Positions 54,001 through 60,619 of a stretch of 64,000 bases of DNA are shown here, piece after piece. Origin of the DNA: Acidobacteriaceae bacterium KBS 83 (lineage in GTDB: Bacteria > Acidobacteriota > Terriglobia > Terriglobales > Acidobacteriaceae); NCBI GenBank assembly GCA_000381585.1, contig KB906736.1, positions 220,789-284,788 on the forward strand, written 5' to 3'. Position 1 is the stretch's first letter. Every line of letters begins with the position of its first letter. The notes under the pieces are model-generated. The model saw nothing but the letters and a program-made list of their open reading frames with translations. It did not search any database and was not told the DNA's origin. Both the position numbers and the translations under genes were made by a program.

Positions 54001-55667
54001 AGGAGCACGAGCTGTTTGAGGCGGCGCGCGTCTCTCCGACCAACTTCGGCCTGCTGCTGAATGCGCGGCAGGCGGCGCACGTCTTCGGTTACCTGACGGC
54101 ACCGGAGCTGGTAACGCTGAGCCACTACAGCCTGGACACCTACGAGCGCATGGAGAAGCGCAACGGCCACATCTACAACTGGTACGACACCCGCACGCTG
54201 AAGCCGATTCCGCCTCGCGTCGTTTCCTCGGTAGACAGCGGGAACTTGGCGGCCTCGTTCTATACGCTGCGCTCCGGCGCGGAGTCGATGCTGCTGGAGC
54301 CGTTGATCGATCCGCGGCTGTGGACGGGAATACGAGATCAGCTCGCGTTGCTGGCGACACTGGATGCGCATCCGACGGCGCTGGCACTGATTCCCGAGGG
54401 CGATGATCTGCGGCAGTGGATCGACTGGTGCTTTGCGGCGCAGTTGTCTCCGGCGTTCGATGTGATCCGTGGTGAGGATGGGCGGCCCTTCGCGCTGACG
54501 GAGAAGAACCGCACGGAAGCGGAGTGGTGGCTGGCCGAGCTACTGCGCCGGGTGGAAGCGATCTGCTCGCTGGTGCGTGACTATCGGCCGTGGCTGGACC
54601 GCGAGTATGCGCCGCTGGAACCGGTGCTCCGAGATGCCGGGACAGTACCCATCGCGCGCGGCGTAGCCTTCATCGACGATCTGGATGGGCGGCTGCAGCG
54701 GGCGTGGAGCGGCAAGTCGGTGGACCAGGCGGAGATCTACCTGATTGAAAAGCTGCGCGCGCTGCTGGCGATGGCACGCGAACGCCAGTTGGCGCTGGTG
54801 GAGAAGCTTACGACGCTGGCGCAACGGGCGGAGCATTGCGTGGCGGAGATGGACTTCGCGTTTTTGATCGAGCCATCGCGACAAATTCTTTCGATCGGCT
54901 ACATGGTGGAGCAGGAGGAGCTGCACAAGGCCTGCTATGACCTGCTGTGCTCGGAGGCGCGCATTGGCGCGTTTGTTGCGGTGGCACGGGGGGATGCATC
55001 GCAGCAGAGCTGGTTCAAGCTGGGACGCATCCACACGGTGGCGTATGGGCGGCCGGCGCTGATCGCGTGGACGGGGACGATGTTCGAGTATCTGATGCCG
55101 GCGCTATGGATGCGCTCCTACCCGGACACGCTGGTGACGCGCACACTGAACAACGTAGTGGCGATCCAGCGCGCGTATGCGAAGGAGCACGGGAATATTC
55201 CGTGGGGTATTTCCGAGTGCGGTTATGCGGAGATGGACGACCAGGGACACTATCACTATCTCGCGTTCGGCATGCCCTCGATCGCGCTGAAGTGGGACGC
55301 GATCGCGGGGCCGGTGATCTCACCGTACTCGACCTTCCTGGCGCTGATGATCGACGAGTCCGAGGCGCTGAAAAATCTGAAGCGCATGCAGAGCATGGGC
55401 TGGGTGGGCGCGTACGGCTTCTACGAAGCGGGCGATTATCAGAAGTCGCTGAAGAAACCAGCGCTGGTGAAGGAATGGATGGCGCACCACCAAGGGATGT
55501 CGCTGCTCGCAGTGCTGAACCTGCTGCACAACAACATTGCACAGGAGTGGTTCCATGCGAATGCGAACCTGAAGGCGACCGAGTTGCTGCTGCATGAGAA
55601 GCCGATCCGCGAATCGCTGCTGCTGGCGGAGTACAAGCAGTCGGGCAAGAAGCGTTCGGCTGCGTGA
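51003..55667 (+). CDS. Cyclic beta-1,2-glucan synthase-like protein (GT84 plus glucoamylase-like domain, no GH94 domain)
   Basis: 1554 residues. An N-terminal Ala/Pro/Glu-rich leader (1-80) is followed by a helical region, two transmembrane helices (about 378-424), a GT84-type glycosyltransferase (about 450-780) with YVITLDSDTQLPRG (Asp-x-Asp near 593), GEGIFTGKGIYEVE and the HRWVRGDW motif (about 741-748), and four further membrane helices (about 790-960). A glucoamylase-like GH189/PF10091-type domain (about 965-1540) has LVPDNVEE, VSPTNFGLLLNARQAAHVF, SVDSGNLAASF, TGTMFEYLMPALWMRSYPDT, WGISECGYAEMDDQG and WMAHHQGMS. Rhizobial NdvB/ChvB has about 2800 residues with a C-terminal GH94 phosphorylase domain; here the protein stops before it. 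Confidence 0.82.
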   Translation: MTDKVTNIKEGREPSLPAAENAATVPLEKIAPTAPPPLAEEMAEAKIPADSMVEAELPVVAKVPAPKIERTEEQMRHAAQVASQEWHVARAPQGDIFSRRISAAQATYRQVFNELDSRPMPTYKPGEPLDPLLELRENPRLLQAAIDEMYSIRRRLAHLPVVVRPREGDEPRIVTVADTYLKAAESRWDGDWVVWFLEEVQKADPLTLRELWAFPTAVKFMLVEEVLTQAKTQIGDPDSFDVAAQGLLAARFDGIRNTIYANWAHMIEGLVVFNAVLRQDPAGAYPQMDFDSRERYRDRVSEIARHSDQTELEVAQVALRLAQAPAPANAAPRLIVRRAHVGYYLIDKGFPSLAADVGYRPSLVDRARIFAKGHADDVYILGILLLTVVLIGAIMVPLVPNYSILGGLTAAFLFLLIPTAQGAVDLVNNAVAALFKASALAKLEFPKGLPKEFTTLVAIPTLLLNEQQVRELIEDLEVRYLANQDRNIHFALLSDLPDSISRPRPNDTDPLVDLAVRLINNLNARYGGKDGGGFYLLHRHRIFNARQGVWMGWERKRGKLLDLNKFILGNFDSFPVKVGNMDVLRRVRYVITLDSDTQLPRGTAHAMVGAMTHPLNRAVIDPQSRIVTEGYGILQPRVGVSVRSASRSRLAAIYSGQTGFDIYTRAVSDAYQDLYGEGIFTGKGIYEVETLHAVLDRRFPRNSLLSHDLIEGAYARAGLATDIEVIDDYPSHYSAYRRRQHRWVRGDWQISQWLFGKVPDESGRLVKNPISNVSRWKIFDNLRRSLVETMTLILLVAGWLGLPGGPLYWTLVTLILLFAPSLVSLVFSVGRAWASPQKGEVQEAFAGFGQNLIITLINLAFLPHQMLMALDAIIRSLVRRFITGQRLLEWETAAQAESTGGGRTTPVDRYLQATPIFTIGVALLIAAVHKQSLLVAAPLLVLWLFESGITAWLNAPPQEDRQRLTAKQQEFLREMALRTWRFFYEYGGAAHNYLVPDNVEEHELFEAARVSPTNFGLLLNARQAAHVFGYLTAPELVTLSHYSLDTYERMEKRNGHIYNWYDTRTLKPIPPRVVSSVDSGNLAASFYTLRSGAESMLLEPLIDPRLWTGIRDQLALLATLDAHPTALALIPEGDDLRQWIDWCFAAQLSPAFDVIRGEDGRPFALTEKNRTEAEWWLAELLRRVEAICSLVRDYRPWLDREYAPLEPVLRDAGTVPIARGVAFIDDLDGRLQRAWSGKSVDQAEIYLIEKLRALLAMARERQLALVEKLTTLAQRAEHCVAEMDFAFLIEPSRQILSIGYMVEQEELHKACYDLLCSEARIGAFVAVARGDASQQSWFKLGRIHTVAYGRPALIAWTGTMFEYLMPALWMRSYPDTLVTRTLNNVVAIQRAYAKEHGNIPWGISECGYAEMDDQGHYHYLAFGMPSIALKWDAIAGPVISPYSTFLALMIDESEALKNLKRMQSMGWVGAYGFYEAGDYQKSLKKPALVKEWMAHHQGMSLLAVLNLLHNNIAQEWFHANANLKATELLLHEKPIRESLLLAEYKQSGKKRSAA

Positions 55668-55693
55668 GCATCAGCAAGACGTAACATTACTCG

Positions 55694-55828
55694 CCCCACC
55701 CCCTCCCCTCCGGTACCGGAGGGCTATATGTAACTCGCTTTGTTTCCTATACTTAGGTTCCCTTCCGAGGGCTAAATATGTCCATCCAAAAGAGTTACGC
55801 GTAAATTTGTCCAGCGATTGGACTTAGC
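55694..55828 (-). repeat. Composite intergenic repeat, copy C
   Basis: Read on the minus strand: GCTAAGTCCAATCG, TGGACAAATTT, ACGCGTAACTCTTTTGG, TGGACATATTTAGCC, a CCCTCGGAAGGG stem, CTTAGG and GTTACATATAGCC, then the perfect palindrome CCCTCCGGTACCGGAGGG with flanking G-runs. The palindrome end lies 26 bases after the stop of the glucan-synthase-like gene. The other end runs into the convergent glucosaminidase gene and supplies its stop codon and last residues. Confidence 0.75.
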
Positions 55829-56349
55829 GGCTTTCCGGAAGCGGCGACGGCTGCGGGCACGAGCGGGAGGAACCTTGCGCTGTGCTGACGGTGGATGGCG
55901 AGAACCTTCTGCGCACGCTGGGGGTCAGTGGACCAGGCGCGAGAGACCTCTTCGATGAAGGCTTCCCCGGTAGTGGCGGCGAGGGCGCGTGCGTAAGCGG
56001 GGTAGCTGTGCTCGAGGCGGCGGAGGAGCGCCATGCGAGCGCGGAAGGAGGAGGCCTGGTCGGCGAAGCAGGCCCATTGCGCGATGACGGTGACCCAGCG
56101 GCCGTGAAGGAATTCCTGCGTCGGCATGTCTAAAAAGCCGGCGGTGGTGCCGGGGGTGGCGATGCCTGATTGTCCGTCCGCGGATTGCTTCTGGCCGAAT
56201 AGGTTGTTGGCTTCACGAGCGAGGCGCGATCGGCCCCAGGTGGATTCGAGCGCGGCTTCGCAGGCTGCGTAGTCGGGGAAGATATGGGCGGCAGCACGCG
56301 CGGCTGCGCTGGCCTGACGGAGAAAGGTGTCCTGCGGCGTGGTTGTCAT
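55795..56349 (-). CDS. Glucosaminidase-domain (GH73-like) peptidoglycan hydrolase
   Basis: 184 residues from the ATG at 56349, which has AAGGAG 6 bases upstream; the frame extends to 56418 but runs into a stem-loop. The fold reads as a GH73/flagellar-FlgJ-like muramidase: ACEAALESTWGRSRLAREAN, then NLFGQKQSADG, FLHGRWVTVIAQWACFAD, and a Tyr-Ala-rich C-terminal helix set (YPAYARALAATTGEAFIEEV). The catalytic Glu is probably in ALESTWG (about residue 33). No signal peptide is visible, which is odd for a wall hydrolase. Its C-terminal residues and stop lie in repeat copy C. Confidence 0.78.
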   Translation of the reverse strand: MTTTPQDTFLRQASAAARAAAHIFPDYAACEAALESTWGRSRLAREANNLFGQKQSADGQSGIATPGTTAGFLDMPTQEFLHGRWVTVIAQWACFADQASSFRARMALLRRLEHSYPAYARALAATTGEAFIEEVSRAWSTDPQRAQKVLAIHRQHSARFLPLVPAAVAASGKPLSPIAGQIYA

Positions 56350-56395
56350 GGCGGCTCCTTTTGGGAAAAGAAGAAGTTGCAAATGAAAAAAGGGC

Positions 56396-56523
56396 GGAGC
56401 CTTGGGCAGATTTCCCATTGCTATGCATCACCGAGTCTCGAGCGGAGCGGCTTTTCTTGACGGAAAAGCCGCGTCAACTATCTCTGCTTCGGGGTGCACC
56501 TATGGGAAATCTGCCGGGGCTCC
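56396..56523 (-). promoter_or_regulatory. Long nested stem-loop ending in a T-run before the glucosaminidase start
   Basis: The arms 56396-56418 and 56502-56523 are inverted repeats of about 22 bp (core ATGGGAAATCTGCC / GGCAGATTTCCCAT perfect). Inside is a perfect 10-bp hairpin GCGGCTTTTC-TTGACG-GAAAAGCCGC (56447-56472). On the minus strand the outer stem is followed by GGCTCCGCCCTTTTTTC and, about 30 bases later, the ribosome site and ATG of the glucosaminidase. This looks like an intrinsic terminator placed in a leader, or a palindromic mobile element. The rest of 56350-56633 is gene-free. Confidence 0.6.
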
Positions 56524-56633
56524 GCCTTCGGTGATTTCCGGATCTCTATTTTTATTGTTTCAAATTCGCGGAATTAACATGCCAGGATTTTGCTTTGCAG
56601 CCGCACGTAAGTACCGCATGACGGCGGATGCCG

Positions 56634-57389
56634 CTAGAGTTTGCCGCTCATGAAATATGGCGGGAGGAGAAGGCCTGAAAAGAAACCGGTGGCGAAGAAG
56701 TACAGGATGATGGCACCGGCGAGAACAACATCTCCCTGCGGCCGGCCGAGGGCAGGCGCGACAGCGTTACAGACATGGTGGAAGTGGTCGATAAGCACAC
56801 CTGATTTGGCGAGGGTGAAGCCGGCGATGACTTTTCCCAGCGTAGACGCCGACTCGGCAATGAGGTTCTTCTGTGGAGTGCTCTGCGGTACGGCGGCAAC
56901 TTCCTGGCCGGGCGGTAAAGCGCGCTGGGGGACCGGCGGATGCGTCGCGCTTTGCGCAACGCCCTGAGGATAGCCAAAGAGCAGGCCAAAAAAGGCGCCC
57001 ACCAGCAGGCAGCTTCCGCAAAGCAAGAGCGCAATCTCCCAGCCGGGAGCCGCGGTGACGGCTGTGGCCAGCCCAACCAGCGTGAAGACAAGAGCGTCAA
57101 AGACGATGACGAAGCGGACGGAGGAGTCACTGCTATTGTTGGCGGCAGTGCCTGCCTGATCTGCGAGTGGAACTGCAGATGATGGGACCGCGGCGATATT
57201 TCGATTCGCGGGGAAGAAGCGGTTATGGGCGGACCAAATGACGGCGGCGGCAATTCCGAAAGCCAGGAATGCGCGCGGCCCGGAGGTCGAGAGCGATGCG
57301 CGCCATGAGGTAAACAGCGCCACGGCCAGGATGAGGCACAGAAGTACGGGAGGTCCGTACAGCTTCAGATTCTTGAGAAAGCCGCTCAC
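56634..57389 (-). CDS. Multi-pass membrane protein of unknown function
   Basis: 251 residues from the GTG at 57389, which has GAGG 6 bases upstream; an earlier GTG at 57437 lacks a ribosome site. Six hydrophobic segments are seen (about 10-28, 38-55, 92-110, 118-140, 195-215 and 222-245): PPVLLCLILAVALFTSW, FVIVFDALVFTLVGLATAV, LLCGSCLLVGAFFGLLFGYP, then VVLAGAIILYFFATGFFSGL. A Pro/Ala/Gln-rich loop lies between segments 4 and 5 (about 145-185). No family motif was recognised. It is transcribed away from the second blaI module. Confidence 0.55.
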   Translation of the reverse strand: MSGFLKNLKLYGPPVLLCLILAVALFTSWRASLSTSGPRAFLAFGIAAAVIWSAHNRFFPANRNIAAVPSSAVPLADQAGTAANNSSDSSVRFVIVFDALVFTLVGLATAVTAAPGWEIALLLCGSCLLVGAFFGLLFGYPQGVAQSATHPPVPQRALPPGQEVAAVPQSTPQKNLIAESASTLGKVIAGFTLAKSGVLIDHFHHVCNAVAPALGRPQGDVVLAGAIILYFFATGFFSGLLLPPYFMSGKL

Positions 57390-57530
57390 AGCGAACCTCG
57401 GAGGGCCCGAATGATTGACGCGCACAAAAGCTCTCACAACGCGTTACGAATGTAAAGGATCGAGTTGACACGACTCTCGAAGTGAGCGGGCATGCCCGTG
57501 GTTCCACGACCGCGGTAGACCCGATTGAGT

Positions 57531-57587
57531 CCTATTTTATTAGTTGACGCCCGCCCGACTTTCGGATTATGTTCCTATTTTATTAGG
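57531..57587 (+). promoter_or_regulatory. Second blaI promoter bracketed by two operator dyads
   Basis: TTGACG (57544-57549) and TATGTT (57568-57573) are 18 bases apart. CCTATTTTATTAGT (57531-57544) ends on the -35 box, and CCTATTTTATTAGG (57574-57587, CCTA/TAGG dyad) starts right after the -10 box and overlaps the ribosome site. The centres are 43 bp apart, almost exactly the layout at 28224-28279. Binding by BlaI is inferred. Confidence 0.65.
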
Positions 57588-57595
57588 AGGCAGAG

Positions 57596-58012
57596 ATGGC
57601 TGGACGCAGGGGCGGGTCGGCTGGGATGACGCCGCTGGAGCTGAAGATCATGCAGGTTCTGTGGCGGCTGGGGCCGTGCCAAGTGCAGATGGTGCAGCAA
57701 GAGTTGGAGGGCGGGCTGGCCTACACCACGGTGCAGACGATGCTGAACGTGCTCGAGCGCAAGGGCCGGGTGACGCGGCGGCTGCGCGGCCGCGCGTTTG
57801 AGTATCGCGCGGCAGTGACCGAAGAGAAGACCTTGGGCACGGCGGTGGCGGACCTAGTGGACCGCATGTTTGGCGGATCGCCGGAGGAGTTGGTGATGAG
57901 CCTAGTGAACTCGCGGCAACTTGATGCGGGTCGGCTGGCGAAGCTGGCGGAGCGCGTGGATGCAGCGAAGGCTGCCAGGAAGAACCCGCGTGGGAGGGAT
58001 CGCGATGCATGA
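57596..58012 (+). CDS. BlaI/MecI-family repressor
   Basis: 138 residues. The winged-helix elements are MTPLELKIMQVLWRLGP, then GLAYTTVQTMLNVLERKG, RVTRRLRGRAFEYRA and the dimerisation segment DLVDRMFGGSPEELVMSLV. AGGAGG lies 5 bases before the ATG and overlaps the downstream operator dyad, so a bound repressor could also mask translation initiation on the DNA template. Its stop overlaps the start of the M56 peptidase gene by 8 bases. It is a close paralogue of the repressor at 27806-28213. Confidence 0.9.
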   Translation: MAGRRGGSAGMTPLELKIMQVLWRLGPCQVQMVQQELEGGLAYTTVQTMLNVLERKGRVTRRLRGRAFEYRAAVTEEKTLGTAVADLVDRMFGGSPEELVMSLVNSRQLDAGRLAKLAERVDAAKAARKNPRGRDRDA

Positions 58013-59381
58013 GCTAGTTATGGTTGTAAGCGGATGGCTGACGAACTACCTGGCGCATTCCGCGGTGACGCTGGCGATGGTTGGCGTGGGGGCGTGGCTG
58101 GGCGACCGGCTGCTGCGCAGGGTAGGCCCGCAGGCGCAGCATCGCTTCTGGGTTGCTGCATTGCTCGCAGGCGTGGCACTGCCGCTGCTGCCCGGCTCTA
58201 TGCTGATCGACTACATCAGCCATGCGGATCCGAGCTCTGCAGGCGGAACGGTGGCTGTTACGTATCACATGGTTGCGGCCACGACCGCGCGCTGGGCGCT
58301 GACACCGCTGCTGTCGCAGATGCTGGCTGGAGCGTACCTGCTGACGGTGCTGTTCTCGATGGCGCGCCTGTTGTGGCGGCGGCGGCGCACCCATGCGATG
58401 GTGCGCCGGAGTGCGGTCCTGCTGCTGGATGCACGGGAGCACGGGCGAGTGGAGAGCGCGGCGCGGCGGCTTGGCGTGACCGCGCCCGAAGTGCGGTGCT
58501 CGGCCGAACTGAGCGGACCGGTGGTGCTGGGTCTGCGGCGGGCAACGCTGCTGGTGCCGGAGGGCTTCTTTGCGGCGGAGACGGTCGAAGATATCCAGAT
58601 AGGTCGCGACGGAGACGTCGCGGCGGCGCTGGCGCATGAGTGCGCGCACATTGCGCGGCAGGACTACGCGAAGAACCTGTTTTATGAATGTCTCGCCGCG
58701 GTGGTTGCGTATCATCCGGCGAGCTGGAGGATGCGGCGGCGGATTGCGGAGACGCGCGAGCTGGTGTGCGATGAGCAGGCGGCGGACGCGATGGGCGACC
58801 GGCCGGAGTATGCGGCTGCCCTGCTGCGGCTGGCCACGTCAATGGCCGCGCCCGCAACGCGGCCTTTCTTCACGAGTGCAACACAGGCTATCGGCGTCTT
58901 CGATGCCGACATATTGGAGGAACGGGTGATGCGATTGACGATGGATGTGCCAAAGGTGAGTAAGACACAGAGGATTGCGATGGCAGTGGTGGCCGCATGC
59001 GCGGTCCTGGGGGGAGCGCTGACGGCGGCGGCGCTGTCGTTTGATGTGATGCCGGCGAAAGACGCAGCTACATCCGCACCGACGCACGAGAAGATCTACA
59101 AGATTGGCAATGGCGTAACGCCGCCGGTGTTGGTCCATGCGGTGGATGCCGAGTTTGCAAAGAAGGCGAAAGACGCCAAGTACCAGGGCGTGTCGATCGT
59201 TTCGTGCGTCGTCGATGCGGATGGCAAGCCGCAATACGTTCATACGATACGCAAGCTGGGCATGGGGCTGGACGAGAAGGCTCTCGAAGCCGTGCGCCAA
59301 TATAAGTTCGACCCGGGCAGACGCGACGGCAAACCCGTGGCGGTTGCGATCACCATCGAAGTGAACTTCCACATTTATTAA
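58005..59381 (+). CDS. BlaR1-like M56 metallopeptidase with C-terminal TonB-like domain
   Basis: 458 residues from the ATG at 58005, which has GGGAGGG upstream and overlaps the blaI stop; an ATG at 57921 lies well inside blaI and is not favoured. Transmembrane segments lie at about 15-35, 45-62, 95-125 and 318-340. The zinc site is HECAH (about 211-215) followed by ARQDYAKNLFYECLA. The C-terminal part (ITPPVLVHAVDAEF-like start, then CVVDADGKPQYVHTIRKLG and ALEAVRQYKFDPG) is a TonB-C-type domain. It is expected to relieve BlaI repression by proteolysis on an unknown envelope signal. Its layout is the same as the protein at 26394-27809. Confidence 0.85.
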   Translation: MHELVMVVSGWLTNYLAHSAVTLAMVGVGAWLGDRLLRRVGPQAQHRFWVAALLAGVALPLLPGSMLIDYISHADPSSAGGTVAVTYHMVAATTARWALTPLLSQMLAGAYLLTVLFSMARLLWRRRRTHAMVRRSAVLLLDAREHGRVESAARRLGVTAPEVRCSAELSGPVVLGLRRATLLVPEGFFAAETVEDIQIGRDGDVAAALAHECAHIARQDYAKNLFYECLAAVVAYHPASWRMRRRIAETRELVCDEQAADAMGDRPEYAAALLRLATSMAAPATRPFFTSATQAIGVFDADILEERVMRLTMDVPKVSKTQRIAMAVVAACAVLGGALTAAALSFDVMPAKDAATSAPTHEKIYKIGNGVTPPVLVHAVDAEFAKKAKDAKYQGVSIVSCVVDADGKPQYVHTIRKLGMGLDEKALEAVRQYKFDPGRRDGKPVAVAITIEVNFHIY

Positions 59382-59449
59382 CTGCTGCTTCGGGCGTTGC
59401 CGTGGCGAGGCGTTGATCTCGCATCGTAGATTGATGCTGTGAGGGCGCG

Positions 59450-60412
59450 ATGAACGCTGCGATTGTGGAGTCGTTTGCTAAGCCGCCGCGGTATGGGTCG
59501 TTTGCGGATCCGGTGGCGGAGGCAGGTGAGGTTTTGGTTCAGGTGGAGGCGGCGGGACTGCATCCGATTGTGAAGGCGCTGGCCAACGGAACGCACTACG
59601 GCAGCACGGGCGCTCTGCCCTTTGTGGCCGGCGTCGATGGCGCGGGGCGGCTGGAGGACGGCACGCGCGTCTACTTCGGCGTCTCGCGTCCGCCGTTCGG
59701 CACCTTTGCCGAGCGTGCCGTCACGAATTCCGCGCTGTTCGTGCGGCTGCCGGACGGGTTGGAGTCACTGACCGCAGCGGCGATTGCGAATCCGGGAATG
59801 TCGTCGCGGGTCGCGCTGCAATTTCGTGCGAAGTTTGTTGCGGGTGAGAGCGTGCTGATACTGGGCGCGACCGGCGCGGCGGGACACCTTGCGGTGCAGA
59901 TTGCGAAGCGGCTGGGGGCGCGGCGGGTGGTTGCAGCAGGACGGAATGCTGCGGCGCTCGCGGCAACGAAGGAGTTGGGCGCGGATGCGGTGATCTCACT
60001 CGAGCAGCCGCGCGAGGATCTGGTGGCGGCGTTCCGCAGGGAGATTGCGGAGCACGGAGTGGATGTGGTGCTGGATTATCTGTGGGGCGACCCCGCGGAA
60101 GCGGTGCTGGCGGCGATCGCGCAAAAGGGCCTGAGTCATGCAGCGCCGCGGATTCGCTTTGTGCAGATCGGGCAGAGTGCGGGCGCGACGATCACGCTAG
60201 CGGGTGCGACGCTGCGGAGTTCCGGGGTGGAGCTACTGGGGAGCGGATTCGGCAGCGCGTCAATGCAGGAGATCTTTGCGGCGCTTGCGGAGTTCTTCAA
60301 GGAAGCGGCGAAGAGTGCGTTTGCGACGCAGGTGAAGAGTGTGGCGCTGCGGGATGTGGAGTCGTTGTGGAGTGCACCGGATGGTGGTGCGCGGCTGGTC
60401 TTTTATCCGTAA
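59450..60412 (+). CDS. Zinc-independent MDR-family oxidoreductase (quinone-oxidoreductase-like)
   Basis: 320 residues. An N-terminal GroES-like domain (1-120; EVLVQVEAAGLHPIVKALA, FVAGVDGAGRLEDG, GTFAERAV) is followed by a Rossmann domain (about 125-260) with VLILGATGAAGHLAVQIAKR (about 137-156), GADAVISLEQP and a DVVLDYLWG stretch. No zinc-ligand pattern of alcohol dehydrogenases is present, so a quinone oxidoreductase or enoyl-reductase role with NADPH is more likely. It starts about 70 bases after the M56 peptidase gene in the same direction but probably has its own transcript. Confidence 0.8.
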   Translation: MNAAIVESFAKPPRYGSFADPVAEAGEVLVQVEAAGLHPIVKALANGTHYGSTGALPFVAGVDGAGRLEDGTRVYFGVSRPPFGTFAERAVTNSALFVRLPDGLESLTAAAIANPGMSSRVALQFRAKFVAGESVLILGATGAAGHLAVQIAKRLGARRVVAAGRNAAALAATKELGADAVISLEQPREDLVAAFRREIAEHGVDVVLDYLWGDPAEAVLAAIAQKGLSHAAPRIRFVQIGQSAGATITLAGATLRSSGVELLGSGFGSASMQEIFAALAEFFKEAAKSAFATQVKSVALRDVESLWSAPDGGARLVFYP

Positions 60413-60486
60413 CTGCTGTCCGTAACTGCAGGCCGTGAGGACGAGTGCCGTTCTGGCGCCGTCAACACTCTAAGAGCGCCGAGTCG

Positions 60487-60516
60487 TTTTGACGAAACGA
60501 TTTTATCTATATAGAT
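60487..60516 (+). promoter_or_regulatory. Candidate promoter of the Oar-like receptor with an internal palindrome
   Basis: TTTTGACGAAACG then TATCTATATAG resembles a -35/-10 pair about 105 bases before the receptor ATG, with shorter than usual spacing if TATAGA is the -10 box. ATCTATATAGAT (60505-60516) is a perfect 12-bp palindrome. Its half-sites match those of the PadR operator at 6239-6253 in reversed arrangement. Function is inferred only. Confidence 0.35.
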
Positions 60517-60619
60517 TCGTCTTGTTCGGCAGCTTGCGTCTGGCTAGTCCCTTCAGTCACTGCGGCTGCCGGGCTCCCGGCGCGGTGCTCTGGACGTATC
60601 TCTTTCTCCGGGGAACACG

